Source: Taudactylus pleione (Eukaryota > Chordata > Amphibia > Anura > Myobatrachidae). Taken from it: DNA of 64,000 nt. The notes under the pieces were generated by a model. That model had not been told where the DNA came from and searched no databases. It worked only from the letters and a program-made list of their open reading frames with translations. This document shows, piece by piece, positions 32,400 through 44,922 of this stretch. The position numbers and the translations under genes were made by a program. The stretch covers positions 12,779,501-12,843,500 of the forward strand of contig JAUIMM010000188.1 in assembly GCA_031769625.1 (NCBI GenBank). Direction: 5' to 3'. Every line of letters starts with the position of its first letter. The first letter of the stretch is position 1.

Positions 32400-33120
32400 C
32401 ATTCTATTCTCTTCGAATTATACCGCAGTGCAACTCCCTTGCATTAGTTTTGCTTTTAATGTTATGGATTTCATAATAGAACTCATTCAGATCAAGGGGT
32501 CTATTTACCAGGACCATATGGTAACCATTATTATGCACTGTTCATATTGCAGCAATACCTAATGTTATATCACTGCAATTTATTATGGTGGGGTTCATCT
32601 GGGTGACCCAATGAAAACCCCACTTCTCAACCAGGGTTCTCTTCTAGTCACCAGCAGCCTAGCTTTTCCAGTGATGTTTTATGTACCCTGTAGTAATGCC
32701 CCCAGTAGAGCTTTTGTCACCAGCGGGTGCCCGGCTCCTTCCCTACAGTGGCAGCTGAAAACTGAAGCTCACGAGTGAACTCCACCCTCCAGCTGCCACT
32801 GTAGGGAAGTACCTGGGCACCAGCTGGTAACAAAATCTCAGCGGGCAGCAGGCAACTCCCTTCGGCGCAGGGCTGACTGGCCAGGTAAGGTGGACTGAAG
32901 GAGGCGGAACTGGTTCCATCTCCCAATAGAAATGATAGAAGGCAGTTCCACCCCATTCCAGCACACTTTAACCCCTGGTTAGAAGCCTGAGCAGAGATGA
33001 GAGATTAAAAATTGGTTTGTTTATAATGTAATGAGTCATTACTAGCAATATATTTCCTTAGTGTGACACCATTTAGATTGTGGTTGAGCAAAAAAGAAAG
33101 AGTAGCTGGAGCCATAGAGT
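32400..33120. other. Mostly unassigned; one fold-back at 32715-32830
   Basis: A hairpin with ~32-bp arms lies at 32726-32757 and 32790-32821 (core CTTCCCTACAGTGGCAGCTG), 29 of 32 positions paired, loop about 32 bp. GGGGTCTATTTACCAG near 32497 looks like a MITE end. The rest is unassigned. Confidence 0.55.
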
Positions 33121-33912
33121 ATGATTATTATTAGGGGTGTGCACCAGCCACTTTTCGTGTTTTGTGTTTTGGTTTTGGATCTGGATCTTTCTTCGTGTTT
33201 TGGATCTGGATTGGTTTTGCCAAAACCACCCTTCCGTGTTTTGGGTTCTGGGTTTTGTGTTTTGGATCTGTATTTTTTTGAAAAAAAGCATAAAAACAGC
33301 TAAAATCACAGAATTTGTAGGTTTTTCTGCTCCTATGCTATTATTAACCTCAATAACCTTAATTTCCACTCATTTCCAGTCTATTCTGAACACCTCACAC
33401 CTCACAATAGTGTTTTTATGTCCAAAAGGTTGCACCGAGGTAGCTGGATGACTATGCTAAGCGACACGAGTGGGCGGCACAAACACGTGACCCATCTAGG
33501 CATGAAACTGCAGTGGCAGACAGGATGGCAGTTTGAAAAACTAGGCCCCAAACTGTACATAATGCAAAGAAAAAAAAGAGGTGCAACATGGAATTGTCCT
33601 TGGGATTATGTTGTATAAACAGGACATGCACACTTTAACAAACCAATCATTTCAGCGCCAGGGTCTGCCACACAACTGTGGCTGAAATGATTGGTTCGTT
33701 TGGGCCCCCACAAAACAAGCTGGCAATTAATCTGTCCCTGCACAAACTGGCTCTACGGAGCCAAGATGTCATCCTCATCCTCCTCATCCCCCGATTCCTC
33801 ACCCTCTTCAGTGTGTACATCCTCATCCTCACAGAGTATTAATTTGTCCCCGCTGGAACCACAGGTCCCTCTGTACATTCTGGAGGCTGGTCTCCCTGGA
33901 AGAGTTGATAAT

Positions 33913-36853
33913 TCATTTTATGAACATCATCTTCTCCACATTTTGTGGAAGCAACCTCCTACGCCTTTCGCTGACAAGGTTCCCGGCTGCACTAAACACT
34001 CTTTCGGAGTACACACTGGAGAGGGGGCATCTCAGGTAAAATAGAGCCAGTTTGTACAGGGGCCTCCAAATTGCCTCTTTTTCCTGCCAGTACAGGTATG
34101 GACTGTCTGACATGCCTACTTGGATGCTGTCACCGATGTAATCCTCCACCATTCTGTCAATGGTGACAGTATCATATGCAGTGACAGTAGACATGTCAGA
34201 AATTGTTGCCAGGTCCTTCAGTCCGGACCAGATGTCCAAACTTGGTCCTGCCTGCCCTGCATCACCACCAGCGGGTTGCTTAGGATACCTAAGTTTTTTC
34301 CTGGCAGCCCCAGTTGCAGGAGAAAATGAAGAAGGAGCCGTTGACGTGTCACGTTCCGCTTCAGCTGACAGTGTGTTCACCAGCAGGTCTTTGCACCTCT
34401 GCAGGCTTGTGTCGGCTGGAAAGAGAGACACCACATAGGCTTTAAACCTAGGATCGAGCACGGTGGCCAAAATGTAGTGGTCTGATTTCAACAGATTGAC
34501 CACCCTGGAATCCTGGCAAAGCGAATGAAGGGCTTCATCCACAAGTCCCACATGCCGAGCGGAATCGCTCCGTCTTAGCTCCTCCTTCACTTTCTCCAGC
34601 TGCTTCTGCAAAAGCCTGATGAGGGGAATGACCTGACTCAAGCTGGCAGTGTCTGAACTGACTTCACGTGTGGCAAGTTCGAAGGGCTGGAGAACCTTGC
34701 ACAACACGGAAATCATTCTCCACTGCGCTTGAGTCAGGTGCATACCCCCTCCTTTGCCTATGTCATAGGTGGATGTATAGGCTTGTATGGCCTTTTGCTG
34801 CTCCTCCATCCTCTGAAGCATATAGAGGGTTGAGTTCCACCGCGTCACAACCTCTTGCTTCAGGTGATGGCGGGGCAGGTTCAAGAGTGTTTGCTGGTGC
34901 TCCAGTCTTCGGCACGCAGTCGCTGAATGGCGAAAGTGGCCAGAAATTTTTTGGGCCACCCAAAGCGTCTCCTGCACGCCCCTGTCTCTTTTCAGAAAAT
35001 TCTGCACCACCAAGTTTATTGTGTGAGCAAAACATGGGACGTGCTGGAATTTGCCCAGATGTAATGCCCGCACAATATTGGTGGCGTTGTCAGATATCAC
35101 ACATCCCCAGGAGAGTCTAAGTGGGGTAAGCCACTGGGCGATGATTTCCCTCAGTTTCTCTAAGAGGTTGTCGGCGGTGTGCCTCTTACTGAAACCGGTG
35201 ATACACAGCGTAGCCTGCCTTGTAACGAGCTGGCGTTTCTGAGATGCTGCTACTGGTGACGCTGCTGCTGTTGCTGCGTAAGGTGATACATCTACCCAGT
35301 GAGCTGTCACAGTCATATAATCCTTAGTCTGCCCTGTTCCACTTGTCCACATGTCCGTGGTTAAGTGGACATTGTGTACGGCATTTTTCAGGACACTGAG
35401 GACACTTTCTGACGTTTCTGTACAGTCTCGGTATCGCCTGCCTAGTGAAGTGGAATCTAGACGGGATTTGGAACCGGGGACACACTACCTCCATCAATTG
35501 TCTAAATCCCACTGCACTAATGGCGGATACCGGACGCACGTCTAACACCAACATAGCAGTCAAGGCCTCAGTTATACGTTTTGCTTCAGGATGACTGCTG
35601 TCGTACTTCATCCTCCTCGCTAAGGACTGTTGGAGGGTCAATTGTTTAGTAAAAGTAGTGGTGTTCCTACTTCTTCTCTGGGATGATGAACGACTCCCAG
35701 CAGCAGCAACAGCAGCAGCGGCAGCAGGAGGCGTAGCAATGCAGGATCCTCCGGAGGAATCCTGGATAGGAGAGTCAGTCATGCCAGTGACATGGCCTGC
35801 AGGACTACTTCCGATCCTGACTAAGGAGGAAATTGACGAGGAGGGAGTTGACGGTGTGGTTTGCAGGCGTTTGGATACAACAGGACAACGGGATTTAGGT
35901 GTCCCTGGACTGCTTACGGTCTTAGCCAAAGTTTCTGAACTTGACAGTAACTTTTTATGAACGCGCTGCAGGTGCCATATAAGGGAGGATGTTCCTAGGT
36001 GGTTGACGTCCCTACCCCTACTTATCTCACCTTTACATATGGTACATATGGCAAGACAGTTGTTGTCCGGATTTGGATAGAAATATTGCCAGACCAAAGA
36101 GGTGGAATGTTTGGTCTTCTGCCCAGGCATGACCGTGATGGGCTTTTTCATCCCACGGACAACAACTGTCTCCCCCGGAGCCTGATTTAAACAAACCACA
36201 TCACCATCAGAATCCTCCTCGCCAACTTCCTCCTCAGCGCCAGCTACACCAGTATCCTCATCCTGTTGTACTTCAACAGTGACATCTTCAATTTGCATAT
36301 CAGCAAGTGGACTGTGGGTGCTCCTTTCAGCACTTGCAGGGGGCGTGCAAATGGTGGAAAGAGCCACCTCTTCCCGTCCAGTGCTGGGAAGGTCAGGCAT
36401 CGCAACCACCACCACACTTGGACTCTCCTTGGGGATTTGTGATATCTTCTTAGAAAGCACAGTTCTTCGCTGTGCTTTTGCCAGCTTAACTCTTTTGATT
36501 TTTTTAGTGGGAGGAGGGCTTCCATCATCATGTGAAGCTGAACCACTAGTCATGAACATACTAGGTATCGACCTTAGCCGTTCCTTGCCATTCCGTGTTG
36601 TAAATGGCATATTGGCAAGTTTACATTTCTCTTCAGCTGATTTAAATGTCTTTTTCAAGGTCATTTTCCTGAACTTTGCCATTTGGGATTGTATGTGCCC
36701 TCTACTACGACATTGGGCATCGGCCTTGGCAGACGACGTTGATGGCATGTTATCGTCTATGTCATCACTAGTGGCAGCAGCTTCAGCACTAGGAGGAAGT
36801 GGTTCTTGATCTTTCTCTATTTTATTTTTATCGGAGAAAGTTTGGTCCTCCAT
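33913..36853 (-). pseudogene. hAT transposase with BED zinc finger (one frameshift)
   Basis: About 980 codons in two frames that overlap near 35.4 kb. The N-terminal part (from ATG 36853) is Ser/acid-rich and then has a BED-type finger around residues 255-300 (WQYFYPNP, CTICKGEISRG, SSLIWHLQRVH). In the second frame LTTDMWTSGT starts the RNase H-like catalytic domain, and ISDNATNIVRAL and FAHTINLVVQNFL follow. The C-terminus has the hAT dimerisation block SVYSERVFSAAGNLVSERRR and ends KMMFIK. Coding sense passes from frame to frame near 35430 through one small indel, so this copy encodes no full protein. The overall pattern resembles ZBED1/4-like hAT transposases. Confidence 0.9.
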
Positions 36854-36904
36854 TTATGTTATATCGATTTGATATATACGTGCGGCTAAACACAGAAAAT
36901 AATT

Positions 36905-37065
36905 TTTTTTTTGGTTTGGACTGGAGTGTACTTTGGGGGTTACAGCACCCTTTAACGGTCAAGCCAGCCGGCCCTTTACTTATGACACAGGCGCACGCTT
37001 GGCACTACTTTGTTGATGCACGTGCGGCTACTGCGCACACAATTCACAAACACAGAAAATATATT
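36905..37065 (-). repeat. Single unit of the ~157-bp hAT leader repeat
   Basis: One full unit (minus strand: GTGAATTGTGTGCGCAGTAG, CCGCACGTGCATCAACAAAG, GGGTGCTGTAACCCCCAAAG) plus a degenerate edge (CGTGCGGCTAAACACAG, 36880-36910) before the start codon. Same position as the arrays of elements 1 and 3, here not amplified. Confidence 0.85.
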
Positions 37066-37404
37066 ATTTTTTTAGCACTTGGGGGGAGCACCCCTGATGG
37101 ACAGAGCACCCCCTGGACAACACTACAGCACCCCTTTAGGACTGGGACACTGCACAGGACTTTGGAGTGGACACAGCCCCTAAGGAGAACTGACTGCACA
37201 ACACAGTCCAGCCAGCCCCTATGGACTTTGAAGTAGTGGACACAGCCCCTATTAACAACAGCAGCACAACACAGCCAGCCCCTATGGACTTTGAAGTAGT
37301 GGACAACAGCAGCACTACACTACACTACACTACACAGCCCTAACTCCCACCCTCCCTCTTCACTGTCCACAGCCGAGTGAGAAAATGGCACCGACGCGGG
37401 TACC

Positions 37405-37411
37405 TTATATA
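37405..37411 (-). promoter_or_regulatory. TATA box of hAT element 2
   Basis: TATATAA on the minus strand in the conserved GGATCCTATATAAGGTACC context, 160 bp inside the element end. Confidence 0.7.
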
Positions 37412-37776
37412 GGATCCAAAACCTGCGAGACTCGGAAGGCGGGATGATGACGTTTTGCCTCGATTTCAGATCCGAGTCAGGCGGGAAAAGTCGAGCCTGA
37501 CTCGGATCGGACTCGGATCGGGGGGGCTCGGGGGGGTTCGGATTTCAGAAATCCGAACCCGCTCACCCCTAATATATATATATATGCTGTATATAATGCA
37601 GGCACTCCCCATTAGATGCAGTTATGGGTATTACTTATGCTTACATTATTAAAGCAAAAGTAAGTAGCAGCGAAGTTTCGGTCAGTATTTCCAACCTTTC
37701 TTAAGTCATTCAATATAAGTATAATTTGCAGTGCAGCTCAAAGCATGACTCCAGCTCACAGGTTACTAACTTTACT

Positions 37777-38893
37777 TGCCTGGCAGGCTCTTTAACTGTC
37801 CTACATGTGCAGTAGTGTGCGCCGGCGATACTGCATGCGTTCTAGCCGTGGAACACAGGACCGGAAGTGAGGTCACTTCCTGTCTCAATGCAATGTCATA
37901 TACAGAGAATAGCACAGTCATCTTGAGGGGCATATTCAATTAGACGCGAAAAGTCATTTTGGGCGGAAAAGTGTCACTGATGATGTCATTTCGCCAGGCG
38001 AAACTTATCCCCGTATTGTGGAAAGTCAGTGCATTGGAATAGGCAAAAAAGATTTGCCTATGAAAGCAGGCGTAAAAAAGTGCAGAATTGCGGTTTTGGG
38101 GTGCAAAGGTAGGGAAATCACCCTGCACCTTTGGGACAGGCCCCCGAAGGTTAACTGCGTAAAAAAAAAATCCAAAAAAAATTGAACAACACCCTAAAAA
38201 ATTACTTTGAAAAAGGGGGCAGAAAAGTTCAAAGTTGGGGCACAAACTTAAAAACTATCGCAAGTATGCCCCAGGTGATTTTTGTTTGCAGGTGCTTGCT
38301 ACAGGTGCGTTTTTCACCTTTATTTTCCCTTTACTTTAAAGACTTTAAAATATGCTAGTACCCATTTTCATGTACCCCAAATTTGCTGGGACTAGTTATA
38401 TTCTCAAAAAAACCCCTGCTAAATGCTATTCTTCACCACTTGTGCAAAGACGCTAATTAGCAGCTATTGAGAGCATTTAAGGAGGGCTATTTGGGGGCAT
38501 CTACATTGTTCCCCAATGTTAGTGCATCTTTTGGGGGGTGTCAGGCCGATTCCACAACTCTGACAGCACTTTTCGCCTGTTTGTGTGTCACTGGTTCCCG
38601 TTTTCGCGTCCTCTGGAATTGAATTGGGGCGAAAATCGGGGCCTCGCACAAAAAGTTTTTGCTTCCAAAACACACGAAGTCAGTGAAAAGTACAGTTTTT
38701 AAAACCTTTCCAACTTTTCGCGTCTAATTGAATATGCCCCTAAGTATCCCAGACTGTGCTTTGTATGTATATGACATTGCGCTGAGACAGAAAGTGACCT
38801 CACTTCCGGTCATGCATTCCATGGCTGGAACGCATGCCGTATCACAGGCGGACACTACTGCACATTTGGGACATGTAAGGAGCCTGCTAGGCA
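37777..38893. mobile_element. Fold-back element with MITE in its loop
   Basis: Arms at about 37777-37925 and 38741-38893 pair: TGCCTGGCAGGCTC with GAGCCTGCTAGGCA, ATGTGCAGTAGTGT with ACACTACTGCACAT, CCGGAAGTGAGGTCACTT with AAGTGACCTCACTTCCGG, and GCAATGTCATATAC with TATATGACATTGC. The loop is occupied by the MITE at 37927-38740. Superfamily unknown. Confidence 0.75.
37927..38740. mobile_element. MITE with 28-bp perfect terminal inverted repeats
   Basis: GGGGCATATTCAATTAGACG followed by CGAAAAGT at the left is matched perfectly by ACTTTTCG preceding CGTCTAATTGAATATGCCCC at the right, over at least 28 bp. Flanks TGA / TAA are an imperfect 3-bp duplication. The perfect ends suggest recent mobility. 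No coding capacity. Confidence 0.85.
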
Positions 38894-39683
38894 TGTTCTC
38901 AACATTTTACAAAAAAAACCCTCCAAAAATGTATTTTACTAGCTCCACTATAAAGTGGTTCAAGGTAGGTGCCAGCGCTGGTCATACTGTACTTCCCTGC
39001 ACACAATAGGCCCTTCATGAATTTCAGCTCCAGGACCATGTAGGCCTTAATCTGGCACTGGCTCGCAGGAGCCCACACCGGCACATCCCCTCCCCAGACA
39101 GCAGCTATCCCCCCTGGTTCGATACTGCTGGTGGGTGTCTGTGGTCAAGTATTCATACCGGCAGCCTGCACTCAGAGGGAGGGTGCTAATGTCGAGGGCT
39201 CTCCCTGCATACCCCAGGTTAGTAGCCATACTCCTACCCCAGGAAGATCACCCCGGGGCCACCGTTTCTTCTCATTAATTTTTTTCACCATATCCCATAT
39301 TCTTTCAGACCAGCGGGACACCCCTGTTCTGTTACTAATTCTGAAGACTTAATTTCTCACCCTCCTAACACCAAGTAGAGGTTAACACCTCCAGTGTAAT
39401 ATTGAAAGAACTCAATGTAATTGCCTATTACTACACGGCTCTCATTATTTACACCATGTAACTCCATAGGGGATTAATACATTAGTTAGTTTGACTGCCG
39501 TGTGACAGTGAAAACTGACTATTCATTTACTTCCTTTCTCTTTATTGCTTTAATTGTGATTTCAAGTTTTGGTTCATTTCATTTTCTGGACACTTTTATT
39601 TTGATTCAGTCCATTGAGTGGCCAGTCGTGGTCTGTGTGATTTACCAGCAGTGTGGGAACACCACTCATTGTAACATGAGGAC
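38894..39683. other. No recognisable gene
   Basis: Unassigned. CCTTAATCTGGCACTGGC near 39045 is an inverted copy of the GGATTAAGG end seen at 11724 and 15195. Confidence 0.45.
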
Positions 39684-39686
39684 ATA

Positions 39687-40581
39687 GGGCTCTATTTACT
39701 ACAATCTGCATATTGAATTCACATTGCGAATTCAGGCAATATCACAGGGATTTACTACAAATCCCTTGCAGGGACAGAGCTTGCGATAAAGCTCTGTCCC
39801 TGCGAATCCACTTCGGAGCCTTATCAGGGTATTTTCGCAAAAAATACTGTGATTAAGTGCCTGTGCATGCACCGGCCGGTCGCTGCTGCTACCCCCCCTG
39901 GCGCTAAGCCCCGCCCCCATGATCATGGACCCCCCCCGCGACCCCCGCGAATCCCCTCTCCCTAAACTACACTTACCTGCATGCTCCGGGCCTCCGGTGA
40001 TGTTCTCCATTCCTCCGGTCAGGTGATCTCCCATACTGCACTGGGACCTGATCACCTGATGACCGGGCAGCAGGGCACTATGGGAGACCAGCTGACCAGA
40101 GGGGAGTCATCACCGGAGGCCCAATCACCGGTCCCTGGAGTCAGGTAAGTAATTTTTTTTCTACTATTTTTTTTCTTCTTTTTTTACAGTAATCAGCTTG
40201 CGGTCAGTTTAGACCGCACAGCTGATTACTGGGACCGACTCACGGCTCTGCTCGCCCCATTAGAGCAGGGCAGGAGTCCGGTAACCGGGGGAGACCCTGG
40301 ATAACGCCACCTCCAGGCGTTATTATCACAGGGCTTTCCCCGATATTTTTTCACATTTTATTTTTAGTATCTCTGGTCAGATCACATTTCCCATTACAGT
40401 TATGGGAAATGCGATCTGATTACTAAAAATAAGTGATACTTAGGGGTTGGAGTAGAATTTTACGAATTCTACTCCAATTGCCCTGTAATAACTATAGGTG
40501 ATACTAAAATAATGTGAAAAGGGTGTGAAAACACCCTTTTTCACTTTATTTTAGTCAAAATAATGTTAATAAATAGAGCCC
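39687..40581. mobile_element. Second multi-hairpin MITE family, TSD ATA
   Basis: ATA at 39684-39686 and 40582-40584 flanks GGGCTCTATTTACTAC and AATAAATAGAGCCC. The interior is again serial hairpins: GGGACAGAGCTT/AAGCTCTGTCCC (about 39770-39800), CAGTAATCAGCT/AGCTGATTACTG (40188-40230), GATCACATTTCCCAT/ATGGGAAATGCGATC (40378-40415), GGAGTAGAATT/AATTCTACTCC (40449-40475) and AAAGGGTGT/ACACCCTTT (40517-40540). A GC-rich centre (39870-40140) also carries paired CACCGGAGG/CCTCCGGTG. Ends differ from the GGGCCTGATTCAG family. Confidence 0.85.
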
Positions 40582-40839
40582 ATAGTACTGTTGTTTAATG
40601 TTTTGATATGACATTCCCATGTGCTTCACTTACTGTTTATTTTGCTTATTTCATTTCTACATGAGATTTTTACTTTATTATACTTAGTAAAGGATTAATG
40701 ATATATGGTTACAGCCTATAATCATTTTACCACTATGCCCGCATAGACAAAGCATTGTATTACACATCTATAAATTGATTGCAGAAACACACATAAAAGC
40801 TATCAAGGGTGTAGCACTCCGATCAAACAAATATAATTA

Positions 40840-40960
40840 TAACCCCCTAAACCTAACCCTAAACTTAACCCTAAACATAACCATACCCCCTAAACCTAGC
40901 CCTAACCCTAAGCCTAGCCCTAATTCTAACCCTAAATCTAACTTTAACCTTAAAAACAAC
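40840..40960 (-). repeat. Degenerate CCCTAA-like block
   Basis: CCTAAACCTAACCCTAAACTTAACCCT-type sequence, complementary in style to the block at 1365-1630 but in opposite orientation. Irregular and internal; not a telomere. Confidence 0.7.
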
Positions 40961-41165
40961 AATGTATCAACATTTTAATGTCAACATGTTAAATGTTGAC
41001 CTTTTGACTGTGTAGATCGTTTATCCCTGTTGACCTAAATACATGTGTGCAGAATGATGGTTGACCTAGTGACCATGTTGATCATCTCACTGTCAACATG
41101 CAGAATGTGTAGACCTTCTGGTGTAGACCTTCTGAAAGTTGACCTATTTTTTTATTTTTGACCAA
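40961..41165 (+). repeat. Degenerate TGTTGACC/GTCAACAT repeat
   Basis: Repeated short words (GTCAACATG, ATGTTGACC, GTTGACCTA, TGTAGACCTTCTG) on both strands directly after the CCCTAA-like block, ending near CGACCGGTATCCC. The two blocks are probably one composite repeat. Confidence 0.6.
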
Positions 41166-43270
41166 TCGACCGGTATCCCATTATTCTGCAGGGCCGCCAA
41201 ATGACGACAGGGGGAATGTAAATGTTGGGGCAATAACTTGTTGAAGAGAGGTTGAATAGAAATAAATAATGAGACAGGGAAATTGAATCTGTACATTCCG
41301 GACGACATTGTGAAAACAAACAAAGTATGGAAAGTAACAAAAAGCACAGCGAACAACATAAGACAATAAGATCATGTCAGGTTTGCTCACCTGGTATGAT
41401 AAATCAATGTAACAGGATATTATTATTCATTCCCAAAAAGGTCATTCTGAATTTAACATTCCACAATACATTTGGGCTCCCATGATTTTGAGTAATTAAT
41501 TAGGAACACCACTATGATATGTAATTTTGAGCAACAATTGCAGTAAAACAACTGTGAAATGAGTTTGTTAGCCATTTTTATTGCATTATCTGGAAAGTTA
41601 CCAGTGGGGACACTATTGGTATGTGGTTTTGGTGAGTAATACCTCTGCCACACCAAGCTTCTGACTCTGTAAATTGCCAACGCAATCCACATCCTGGCTT
41701 GGTGGCTAAACCTGGGTTGCATGTCCCAGGACTTCAACCCTGGTCGCGACCATGGTTGAACCAGGGACTAAAAGAGAAGCAATGAGTTCTGAAAGGGGGT
41801 CCTGAGTTATTTGAATTAGGTTAAGTTTAAAAGCTGCTGAATGGCTGTGGTTGTGGAGGCCAGCCTCAAGGGAGTGACATTCTGGGCAAATGTGGGTGGT
41901 TGTGTGAATGGAGATGACCCAGGAATAACCGGGTCCAAGGTGCATTGTGAAATGGGTCTGAGCAGCTGTGACACATGTTGAAATCATGTTCAATAACCTT
42001 GGTTGGATCCGGGACATTGGCCTAAAAATGGTATACTGTAAGCCAACACACAAGCATAATGTTAGCTGTCTCCTGATTGTAGGACCACAGCCTTTGTCTG
42101 CAACTAGCAAGTTATAACAAGTCACTTTGGTCATTAACTCCCTTGACAGTAACATTAACAGACCAAACTGTATTAAGCAAGCAATGGAGTTCCCTCACTG
42201 TAATCTGGAAGGAGTGTACAGTAATTTCACTTATTTACAAAGTGATAATAACCATTTAAAACTATGAGTGGAAAAAATTGGTATACAATTAGCCCCCCCG
42301 TAGAGTAATTATGATTAATTCATACATTTTTCAATTACTGTTTTATTGCACTTTCATCACTAACTTTTTTAATTATGATATCACTTAAAAAATTAGCTTT
42401 AAAAGAAGCAAAAAAAACCCCATAAAAACCTGCCACACTAATTGTTATCTAATTTTTATCTTGAATAAATACTGTATCTCAATTTGTCTTTTGAGCTTTG
42501 AAAGTGAAATGTAATATTAGTAAACATTAGTTAATGGCCTTGTTTAATGTCAGTACATAATTCTGTCTTTCCTAATAACCAAAATGAGATTATATTAATT
42601 GACAAGGTTAATAGAAAGTACACTGTGAAATGAGATGGAAATTTAGCATGACTGAGTTTCATCATGTTCTGTCATCTTATCTTACAAGGAAATGATTTAT
42701 GAAATTGTTTGATGCGCATTTTGGGCATAACAGTTCACCGTTAAGGGTGAGGTGGGTTAAAAGGGCCCTAATTGACCTCCACTATAAATATTGCTGTAAA
42801 AGACTTCTTAAAACGCAACATCATATTCACATTTTCACTGTAGGCTTTCAGAAAGCACGGTTGGCCAGAGGGGTAACTAAGGGACAATTTTCATATCTCT
42901 GTCCAGATTTCTTAGGTGCATATTTATCAATTATTGTAGTCTAGACCTTATAATAATAATATCTTATCAATGCAATTTGAAATTAAAGATTGCTCAAATG
43001 TATCTAAAATGCACTCACGGGGTCAGGGGCTGCGATAAGGACCCAGTTGATAGTGATGTGTTAGAAGTGAAGTGATTGCTAATCCTAATACTAAGGCAAT
43101 CACTAATGCAGTCACTTCACTTTTCCTTTGGCATTTGGGCCAGCTACTGACCATGCATGGGCTGCTGACCACGCATGTGTGAGTGGAGAGTGCTGGGGAG
43201 AGGTCCTATGGAACCCTCTTTTGGTAACTTTTACAGACTGTAACCTGTAGGCTACAATGGCTAATGCTAT
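41166..43270. other. No recognisable gene
   Basis: AT-rich, apparently unique sequence. Short frames show no recognisable content. GGTCGCGACC near 41740 is a small palindrome. Confidence 0.5.
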
Positions 43271-43274
43271 CTGG

Positions 43275-43490
43275 AGATGTTTTTAGCTACCAGGGACAAG
43301 CTCCGGAATGCTTAAGTAGCCAGCTCTAGGTTTTTATTGGGGCTGCTTTTGCTTTCAAAAATAGGGGATCGCAGCAGATGTCTCTGATATCTGCTGTGGT
43401 GCCCATACTTAATATTTGCTAATACCCCCAAAAAATTAATGTTTTCGGGAAATATCCAGCAAATATTCCTTAATAAATAGGTCCCATAAT
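43275..43490 (-). mobile_element. Partial MITE, inverted relative to 29088-29310
   Basis: On the minus strand: GGGACCTATTTATTAAGGAA, ATATTTGCTGGATATTTCCC, GAAAACATTAATTTTTTGGG, then CACCACAGCAGATATCAGAG and GCTGCGATCCCC. The block order matches 4800-5270 and 29088-29310. The inner end is not resolved. Confidence 0.5.
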
Positions 43491-44922
43491 GCTATAATGG
43501 TGGTTTTCAGAAGCTATCTATTAGTAGCTGGATAACGTTCTATGTATTTCTCTGTAAACCTCAATCTGGGTTTTTCTAGAAAGGTTTGTGTGAGTTTGCA
43601 TTGAAAGATTAAATGCAACAGAACCTGAGTTTGCAATATTTGAAACACCCTTAGTTTATGTATTAGATGCAAGTTAGGTATGAAACGTTGGGGCCACCAC
43701 ACCATTGCCATGATAGAACAGAGCCTTTCTGATGGGTATGCCTCGGAATATACCTATACCAAAGGGCTTACAAATCATTTCTGGGATTGTAATAATACCA
43801 GCACATGTTGCAAGTACAACTTGCCCTTTCGATGAATGGCTTTCAGTCTCTAGACTGTTAAAACACATTGTATGTAAAGAATGACAAAGTTTAGTTGTGT
43901 ATTGGGCAGTCAAGAGTCCTTCTAGCTCCTACAATACAGTAATCCGGTTCCTTACAATGGCAAAATACCTGGATGTTTCTGCTCTTTAATTGAAGCACAA
44001 GTAAAATATCATGCGACATAGAGGGTGATCAGTATTCATAAGGTACAGTATCTAACAATATTATTAGAAATTAGTAGTAATATAATTAACTAAATTATCC
44101 GCCAGGAAATGACAAGTTGCAGGAACAAACTGAGCACTGATACTGAGGTTCTAGACACCCAAATCCTATGTATTTGCATTGAGTGAGTCTCACTATTACA
44201 TATCCAGTCACAAGAGGAAAATATTGGAATTAATAAACAGAAATAACTCCTACTGAGATATAGATAGTGAGTCTGCACAGGAGAAGATATTGTGAGATGT
44301 TAAACAGAAAAGATTACTATCAGAAACAATCGTCATGGTCTATCAAATGAAAAAATCTAGATGACACTATGTAGGTGGTGCTCTCAAAGAATTTATGTAA
44401 ACCATATGACTACAATTTGTATAGAGGCAAATAAAAGACAAAAAAAAAGTTTTTTTTGGTGGGCACTCTTAAATAAAATAATAGAATAATAAAAAAAGGA
44501 ATAGACGATATAAAACGTAATATTTAATAAAGAACACTCTCAAAACGAGTAATGAAAATACACTTGATAGAAAGATAATTAAATGAAATAGTATCAAATG
44601 ACATAATAATTGCTTAATTGCCCAAAACTTGGCAAAACTTACTATATCCCAAAATACAATGAATTATTACGGGGATATATCCAGACATCCACTAATAGTA
44701 TACAAACTAAAGAAGCAAATACACAAATGATATTCTGAAAATAATAATGACATTTTTAATGTATAATCATTATAATTTAATATAAACCTAAGATGGAGCC
44801 AATCTTGGCAAATTGTAATTACCACAGTCGTACCGGAGAGCTCACTTTCAAACATAAGATAATGGATTTGTGTATGGTACTGAACATAATACCAATGTAT
44901 CTCATACTATAGAAAGTGAGAT
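43491..44922. other. No recognisable gene
   Basis: AT-rich unassigned sequence without transposon ends or coding signature. Confidence 0.5.

Larger units (their letters stand above)
33132..37571 (-). mobile_element. hAT element 2, near full length
   Basis: On the minus strand it runs from TAGGGGTGAGCGGGTTCGGA (37571) to GGCTGGTGCACACCCCTAA (33132), the same ends as element 1. Both flanks are TA-rich (ATTATTAT / ATATATAT), so the 8-bp duplication cannot be proved. Order: promoter (37411), GC-rich leader, one unit of the ~157-bp repeat (about 36905-37065), transposase (36853-33913) and 3' tail. It is the reference copy for interpreting elements 1 and 3. One frameshift near 35430 is the main visible lesion. 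Confidence 0.88.
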
